In this document: in pieces, positions 57,055 to 64,000 of the stretch
Layout of the letters: the number at the start of each line of letters is the position of its first letter
Position numbering within the stretch: position 1 is the stretch's first letter
NCBI GenBank assembly: GCA_019188255.1
Contig: JAETXT010000002.1
Location: forward strand, 868,001-932,000
Direction: 5' to 3'
Source of the DNA: Verticillium longisporum
Lineage: Eukaryota; Ascomycota; Sordariomycetes; Glomerellales; Plectosphaerellaceae
DNA length: 64,000 nucleotides
The notes under the pieces: model-generated
Databases searched by the model: none
Seen by the model: only the letters and a program-made list of their open reading frames with translations
What the model was told of the DNA's origin: nothing
Made by a program: the position numbers and the translations under genes

Positions 57055-60000
57055 AGAGACTTGTCTCGACTTCGCCTCGACAGTGATTAGTGAGTGATCA
57101 TGAGAATGGTTTGCATTTTTTTTATTCTGTTTTCGTGTACAGTACGTAGTCAATGACCCGTTTTGAGGTTGGGGCAATATCCAGGGCGTTCCGGATTCAC
57201 GAATTTTGAACCTCTTTCGGGACAAGAGGAAGTGGGAAGGCGGGGAGAAAGGGCGCTGGGTGGGCATGGCGATAGACAGAGGCCTTGTCTCGTGCTACGG
57301 AGAAATATTCCGACTGTGAGACGAAAGTCTCGAGGGCCTGTCTGGGATAGATACAATGAAAAGCGACAATCTGAGCCAATGAATAGCACACATGTCAGAG
57401 CATGGGCGAATCCTGTCGCGGCGAAAAACAGAAGCAGTGCTTTTCAGGCATGTTGCTTTCGCACATGAAAACCAAACCTTGGAGATGTGACGTCTGAAAA
57501 AGAATATGAGCAGAAGCAGAAACAGCAGGAATCGAGGCACAGAAAAGCATCGCACGACTTGAACTAGTCTCAGTCTGTCCGGCATAGGGAAGGAAAGGGA
57601 AAGGGAGGGGGGGCACAGATCCGAATGACAGAACGCATCCTTCACGACGAGACCACACACCCCTATAACCCCTGTCATCCTCCCGTCCCGCGAATGCGGT
57701 TCCCGCCCCCACGCAAAGGCACTGCACGAGCTACGAGCTGCACACCCAACATCGCAAAGTCCAGGAGAAGAGTAGGCAAAGAAAAAGATGCCTGGGTGTG
57801 GGTCGCCGGGGAACATGTACCGCGACCGGGGCTCGGGCTCATGGGGTTCAGGCCTTTAATGAGGTCTCCACGTACTGACATTGCGAAGGCTTGTGGGGAA
57901 GGCCATGGGGACGGGGGGATTGAGCCTCTTGAAATTGCAGCGACCTAGGAGCTTGGGGACCAAGAAAAGGAGCATCCATGGTGTTTGGAAGTCCCGACGG
58001 GGCTCGGAGAGCGAGACCTTTCGTCACACTGAACAGGTGACGGGAGACGCAAATGGGCGAGTGAAAGGGGTCTCCTCAGGAGAAAGTTCTGCAGTACGTA
58101 CCTTACCTTGAAGCCTGGTCCCAAAGTGACGCGAGAATAAACGGTGCTGGCCGTTGGAGCATGCGTGGAAGACGTACCATGTCGAGAGCGGTCAAGGGCC
58201 TGCAACGGTGAGCACTTGCTGCGTGCCAGGGCGCTTGAAAGCGTGGCATCCCGCGTTCGCTTGACCGACATGACATGGCATGGGGGCGACATGCATGCAC
58301 CCGCCTAGACTGCATGCGGCCGTCGCCAGCTAAGGCCCAGGCTCAGGACCGCGGCAACGCCAGCCTAGAACCAACAGGTCCATGGACGGCGAGACTGATG
58401 TTAGGGAGGTCGAAACCCCCCCCAAAACAAGAACAAAAAATTAGCTGCAGGCTGCGGCCCAGACAATGGGATACTGAGCCGCTGCCATGGAGATGTCGAC
58501 GGTTCAGCGCAGGGGACAGCCTGATCAGCCAAGATGGGAAATAGACCAGAGCAGCAGCTAGATCTCATCGTTTCGAGACAACCGAAGAAAATGAGACAAC
58601 TGACATTGTCGGGTCCGGGGTCAAGCCACCTCTGTTGTAAAGGCAGTTCTGCTCGCTGAAGTGCTAGGCCAGGATCTAGACGACATTGAGCGCGCGGGTT
58701 GGCGAGATTTGCCCGAGACGGGAGTCGTCCTTCCAAGATGGGGAAGTCTGAGCGTTGGGATGTTATTAGCATGGCTACTGAGTTTCGCGTAGACCGCTGG
58801 CTGATGCCGTGGCCAAATGCGAAGAAACGGCATGCCAGGGATTGGTGGGAACGCGAGTACAGTTCCGTTTTCATGACAGAGAATTCGTTGTCGGTGTGGA
58901 CGAACCTCATCTCATGGAGGATGTCAAGTATCATCTGATAGATCTTTGATCTGTCATCACAATATTCCGTGCCGCAAAGAGATCCCCGTGTCCGGGGCTG
59001 TTGCCGGAAACCCCACGCGCCGACGTGGGAATTGGCCTGGTGAAGCTAGGCAGGCCAGGGTAGGCGCCAACATCAATTTTTACAGTCGTGTCTCGAGCGG
59101 ACAGCGTTCACCATGCGTCTAGCGTGGTATGAAGGCATATCAAAAGATGATGAAGGTGAGTGAACGGTGACCTCGGCGGCGGGGCGGGTGGCTCGGTGAT
59201 TGCTCGCTCACCGCCCCCCCTCTCGTGTTTCGATGATGAACTTCAGCATGATGTGCCAGTCGCGGGCCGTGTTGCATTCGCCTAGTGGTGCGTGCGCGTG
59301 CGGTCAACTGACCGCTGGTGCTGGGCCTTAAATAATGGGTTGACAGGGGGCCCTGATGGGGCAAGTGATTTCGAAGTTGGCATCGACGGTGCGTTGGTGT
59401 ATGCTGAAGTCCTGAAAGATGGGAGTTGGGGGGTTTGGAGTTGTCATTGTGTTTCGTTGTTGGCAAGGAGACGTGGGATGACACCTGTTTCCCTGGTGCG
59501 TGACCCCCGCATGCCACACAGGCTGTTTCGTTCGAGTGGGAGTCGGCTCCGATCTCGCCAATTTCCACCCTCCGTTTGCCATGAGCCTCGTGGCCATCTG
59601 TGCTGGCAATTTCGGGAGTGGCTTCAGGTCAGATCCTGATATAACATACGGAGATTCACGTCCTCGTACAGGCGACTCGTCAACAGATTCGAGGCGCAGC
59701 GATCACAGGGAGCAAAGACCCCGTGTGTTCCGCGGATGACGCCCAAAGGGATGCTGTGGACTAGGGGGGCTCTTTCTCATCCGATACGGGATTATTTCTT
59801 GAGACAAGCCAAGGCGCCCTGCTCGACATCAGATTTCCAGGCAGCCCGCCGGCATTTGGAGGACCTCATTGACGCTGAGCCACGCAAACCCTCCGAGGCA
59901 CCTGAAAGGGTTTTGTCACCGCTCCGGAGATTCGGCGCATCGGAGTGTCGGCCTTAAGCATGAGACGCAATAGTTCTCCCATAGTATTCACACTTTGAAA

Positions 60001-61078
60001 GGTAGTTTGGGTGTAGAAGGAGGCGAAGGGGAAAAAGAGAGAGGTTGAACCCCCCTCCCCTCCATTCCCCCCCAAAAGTAGGCCCTGCCCCCCCACAGGC
60101 CAAAATAAACTCGATATGCTGATCCATGTGTCAGCCGGCAGACCCTTGTTGGCTTGGCGCGACTAAGCTCCAAGCCAGGCATCGGGGCAAGCCGTTACGC
60201 TAGAAACCAAATTTAGGAGCGACTCCCGGGGCCGGTATTCTTGGCGCATCTCGCTTGGCCGCCACGCGCACAGACAAGCTTCTGTGGAAGGCTCTGGCCC
60301 ACCGTTTCGAAGCCAGATGTGTCGTGAAGAGATCCGAGGAGGGCGAGCATCCCACGGCCTTGGGTCCCGTGATGGTCGAGTTGCGCAGGGGTAGCTTTGC
60401 TTGAGGCCCCTTGTCGCGGGGAGCACTGCCGTGTACTGTAGCTTCTATTGCTTCTGCCAGCCCCGGTCCGGGGCGTCAAAGGCTCCCCGGACAAGCTGAT
60501 GCTGGTGAGTTTGGTCTGGCGATCTGGCCATCTTCCGCCGCAATGTAATGTCCGGCAACGGAGGAGCAGAGGTCAGAAGGGTAGGCAAGGTGGAAAGGCG
60601 AGCAACGGTGAGACGGTCAGACCACCACTTGGTGAACGGAAAGATGATTGATCGGCACGCACTCCAACGGCCGGCTGCGAAACGGGTTTCGGTGCATTGT
60701 TTGACTGCCTTGAGTGGAAACGCACTTGTGTGTGCTGCAAGCTTGGTGCTGCAGTAGGAGAGGAGCGAGGTGACGACGAGTGGGTGGGTTCAGTCAGATC
60801 TTGCAAGAATGGCGAGATAAGAAGAGGGCCGACTTGGCAGCATCAGGGCTTGCCTGACCTCCCCACCTCGACCAGTATGCTATGCACCTGAGCCATGGCA
60901 GAGAAATTGATTGCAAGGCCGTCGTCAGGGTGGAGATGATAGACGTAGCTGTCGACGGGCAAAGAAGGGCTTTTTTCTTGGTAATTCTGGGGCATCTCGA
61001 CTGACATGCGTCATGTCTGTTTGGTGTTGAGCAGCAAGACCAGCGGGACAGCGCCAGGAAGCTTCGATGCAGCGGACG

Positions 61079-61105
61079 TGCGTGCAGGTGCAGGTGCAGG
61101 TGCAT
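61079..61105. repeat. Minisatellite, GTGCAG x 4
   Basis: GGTGCA is repeated in tandem four times. No function assigned. Confidence 0.85.
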
Positions 61106-61530
61106 GGTGCGGTGAGGTGGCCTCTGCCCCTCTTTGAGCGCAGCGATCATGGTGAGACTCCACAGGCGAAGCTCCCCCTGTAAGTCCCCTGTAACAGGCT
61201 CGCTGGCATGCCGGCCCTCTGCGCTCTGCGAGCGGTAGCTATTTCTTCTCACCCCCCCTACTAACCACCCCGAAGCCCAAATACCTATTCTGCTGAGTCG
61301 GACGGGGGCAAGTCGAGTCACACGAGTTCCCATGGCCTCGGAAAGCTCATCCAGGTTGCAATGCAAGCGTAACGAGCAACAAGAGCACAAGGCGCAACGC
61401 CTTCGGTTTGCAGACGCAGATCTGGAAAACTGCAAATCTGCCCCCGTTGTGTGAATGAGCTTCCTTTCGGTGACGGCATTCTGGAGTCGCCCCCCATCAC
61501 ACGCCCACTTAGTCCTCTAGTCCCGACCTT

Positions 61531-61562
61531 TTTTTTTTTTTGCCTTCGCCTTCGCCTTCGCC
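61531..61562. repeat. T-run followed by CCTTCG tandem repeat
   Basis: Eleven or so T residues are followed by GCCTTC repeats. Simple sequence; the exact homopolymer length is doubtful in this assembly. Confidence 0.8.
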
Positions 61563-62375
61563 GCTGGCGTAGCCCTTTGCCGCTTGCCCGCCTTGCCTGG
61601 ACCCCCCTCGTCGCTCCCTTCCTCCTCCCCTCCCCCCTTCCGCTCCGCTCCCACGATTCAATCTCAGCCCCGGCACGAATAAGGCAGCCGATACGGTAGT
61701 CCGACGGTGGCACCCACGCCGTTGCCGTTGGGCGGCGCCAGATGAGATTGATTATGCCACTGTAATGCTAGCGCCCAAGCCCAGGTCCAGCCCTGGCCCA
61801 AGCAAGCCTCCCTGTCAGGGCGACTGAAGTCAGGCACAACTGATGGTAGTGACACACACATACGCTGCCGGCCACGGCCACCACGGCTGGCACGTTCCTC
61901 TTGTCTTCTCATCGCTGGTTGCTGCTTAGCTCCGTCTCATCCGGCCCACGGCCGCACCCCCATGTCCTCCCCCCCCCTTTCCATCCAAACCGTCTTGGGC
62001 CCAAGCCAGCCTAGGTAGGACCCAGGACCCAGGCTCCAGAACGGGACCCGTGGCCACGCCGTGGGACGTGGACCTAGCTGAGAAACCAAGTCAGGTACCT
62101 CAGACTGACCAGGGCTCAGATTTTGCCAGGACTGAGAAAAAGGAGGATGAGGCGGAAGGGGGGGGAGGAGGAGGGACATGCCCAAGACATAAAAGGCCCA
62201 AGGGGTGATCCGTCAGACTTGCTCTGACCCGTCTCTCTCATCTTTCTCCTCTCATCTTCAGACAATCAAGCCAGTTCATCACACATACCAACCTTTTGTC
62301 TCTATCCTCACAGCTTGCCGCAGTTGTTTTCCTGATACCCATCGCTTTCCCTACCTCACGACTCACGCCCACTTG

Positions 62376-62393
62376 AAGAAGAAGAAGAAGAAG
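62376..62393. repeat. GAA trinucleotide repeat in the dehydrogenase leader
   Basis: Six GAA units within the presumed 5' UTR/promoter of the 62,690 gene. Confidence 0.8.
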
Positions 62394-62689
62394 CCACCTA
62401 GAAATCTTCCTCCCCATTCACCTCGGGGACCCTCGCAGCCAGTTTTGAGTTCGCTATTGAAGAGCCATCATCTTTCTCATAAAAAGACGGTCATAATCAC
62501 GTTTCCTGCCGATTCGCCCCTCGCACCTTCCCTCTAAACGACTTTTCTTTGGAGGCCTTTCGCCCCCTTATAACCCACTCCCACCACCAGCTCTCCGCCT
62601 CAACAGAATTTTTCTTTGAGCACTCAAAAGTCGGCCCTCGCATCACTCGCAACTTCCCGACTTTTTTCATCATCACCATCACATTCGCA

Positions 62690-63988
62690 ATGGCTGCCCA
62701 CCGCTCCGCTACCCGTGCTCTTGCACGCGCCTTCACCTCCCGCACTGCTGCTGCGCCCGCTGCTCGCGTCGCCCGTCCCTTCTCTGTCTCCGCCTTCAGG
62801 GCCAACGCCGTTCACGAGAAGGAGGTTCCCATCGTCAGCTGGCCCGCCACCAAGGATGGCAAGTCCTCGATCCCCGTCAACCCTGGCCAGCAGGCCGTCA
62901 AGGAGGAGCCCGCTGAGCCCACCGAGGTCGTTCCTCTCACCGCCGAGGCCTACGAGAAGATGACGCCCATGATGCAGAAGATGACCGTTTACGGCAAGGT
63001 CATCATTATTACTGGGTACGTTCCGCTCCATTGACGAGAAAAATCTGGTGCCTGCCTGGCAGCAAGCTATGTGGCCCGCGCCTGGGATTGGCATGTCTAT
63101 GTCTTTGATCCATTGCGGACCGCATATGCACGCTGCTTTCGCTTGCATTCCTTCCCTTGTTCGCTCGCTAACTTCGTTGCAGTGGTGCCCGTGGTCTCGG
63201 TAACCACATGGCCCGTGCTTGCGCTGAGGCCGGTGCCAAGGCTCTCGTCCTCTTCGACGCCAAGGAGGAGCTCGGCAAGGAGTCAGCCAACGAGCTCTAC
63301 CAGAAGACCAAGATTCCCGTCACCTTCCTCAAGGTCGACGTTCGTGATGGCGACGCCATTAACGCCGCTGTTGACCGTGTCGTTGAGCTTTACGGATGCC
63401 CCGACGTCCTGGTCAACTCTGCTGGCATTGCTGAGTACGTCATCGCCTCCTGTGCTCTCAGCACTCCACAAATCCTGAAGCCTGGACCCGCTTGCTAACA
63501 TTATGACCGCAGCTCCAACATCAAGGCTGAGGAGTACGACAGCTCTATGTTCAGGCGCCTGATTGACATCAACCTTACTGGTACCTTCCTCGTGTCGCAG
63601 GCCGTCGGCAAGAAGATGATCGCCCACGGCAAGCCGGGCTCCATCGTCCTCGTCGCCTCCATGTCCGGCACCATTGTCAACTACCCCCAGGAGCAGTCCT
63701 GCTACAACGCCTCCAAGGCCGGCGTCGTCCAGTTCGGCAAGTCCATCGCCGCTGAGTGGGCCAAGCACAACATCCGCGTCAACTGCATCTCCCCGGCTAC
63801 ATGGACACGGCCCTCAACCGTGTCCCCACCCTCGAGGGCCAGAAGAAGATCTGGCGCTCCCTCACCCCCAGGACCGCCTCGGCGCCGTCGACGACCTCAA
63901 CGGCCTCTGCGTCTTCCTCGCCTCCGACGCCTCCGGCTTCATGACCGGCTCCAACGTCCTCATTGACGGCGGCTACTCCTGCTACTAA
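62690..63988 (+). CDS. Mitochondrially targeted short-chain dehydrogenase/reductase
   Basis: NAD(P)-dependent oxidoreductase of the classical SDR family, similar in pattern to polyol dehydrogenases and xylulose reductases; the substrate cannot be read from sequence. Exons 62,690-63,015, 63,183-63,434 and 63,513-63,988, with introns of 167 and 78 nt (both GTACGT donors). About 351 residues after repair. The first ~35 residues (MAAHRSATRALARAFTSR...) are Arg/Ala/Ser-rich without acid, a clear mitochondrial presequence. The nucleotide-binding TGGARGLG spans intron 1. Then LVNSAGIA (NxAG motif), the catalytic Ser in VASMSG, YNASK (the YxxxK pair) and SPGYMDT. It ends with GFMTGSNVLIDGGYSCY. Frame breaks at 63,791-63,794 (CCCC) and 63,865-63,869 (CCCCC) are each one C short. 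Confidence 0.92.
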
Positions 63989-64000
63989 GGTCGCTCTCCT

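Larger units (their letters stand above)
57055..62689. other. 5.6-kb region without a recognisable gene
   Basis: Open frames exist on both strands (for example 57,295-57,816 -, 58,401-58,934 -, 60,794-61,435 -), but all overlap others, lack domains, and show no linking introns with coding character. Normal composition, not RIPed. It holds simple repeats at 61,079-61,105, 61,531-61,562 and 62,376-62,393, and GGTACC/CCTAGG motifs near 58,097, 62,012 and 62,094. The last ~470 bp are a CT-rich leader of the downstream dehydrogenase. The rest could be long regulatory sequence or non-coding RNA genes that I cannot identify. Confidence 0.5.

Noticed and set aside
57295..57816. 173-residue minus frame with a hydrophobic stretch
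   Set aside because: The hydrophobic segment comes from a purine/pyrimidine-biased tract; no homology pattern, overlapping frames on both strands.
60794..61435. 213-residue minus frame
   Set aside because: His/Leu repeats arise from a GTGCAG minisatellite; no domain.
1..64000. CRISPR arrays, bacterial operons, rRNA genes
   Set aside because: None seen; the genes have spliceosomal introns and eukaryotic functions.

Overview
The window is nuclear DNA of a filamentous ascomycete, most likely a sordariomycete; I cannot name the species. The reasons are compact GC-rich genes with 50-170 nt introns (GTRNGT donors, CTGAC/CTAAC branch sites, YAG acceptors), a typical fungal housekeeping set, and a large AT-rich block with the CpA/TpG depletion expected of repeat-induced point mutation (RIP).

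Left arm (1-20.7 kb): a ~1,400-residue coiled-coil protein; a tiny mitochondrial ribosomal protein gene (bL33m) with a 13-nt first coding exon; alanine aminotransferase; proteasome lid subunit Rpn7; mRNA cap guanine-N7 methyltransferase; an unrecognised two-exon gene with a possible retropepsin-like region; and a small gene ending in a W/F-rich C-terminal motif.

Middle (20,690-37,049): one AT-rich island whose edges coincide with hAT-type inverted repeats next to an imperfect 8-bp target duplication. I read it as a four-level nest. The outer hAT relic contains a deleted Ty1/copia element (X, 22,081-36,301). X contains a more complete copia element (Y, 23,893-35,102). Y carries two pogo/Fot-like DD35D transposons (25,331-27,185 and 31,231-33,090). 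The hAT and copia layers are mutated by RIP; the two pogo-like elements are not, so they probably arrived later.

Right arm (37-64 kb): an unrecognised two-exon gene; a second gene with the same W/F-rich C-terminal motif; a YSC84/LSB3-type SH3 protein; the SNARE Sft1; an ArfGAP; methionine-R-sulfoxide reductase; an unrecognised gene; a possible Rec114-like meiotic protein; the RSC subunit Rsc9; a 5.6-kb stretch with no recognisable gene; and a mitochondrially targeted short-chain dehydrogenase.

A practical warning: at least ten frame breaks in otherwise conserved genes are each explained by one missing base in a homopolymer, usually a C run. The sequence appears to carry systematic homopolymer undercalls, so those genes should not be called pseudogenes.
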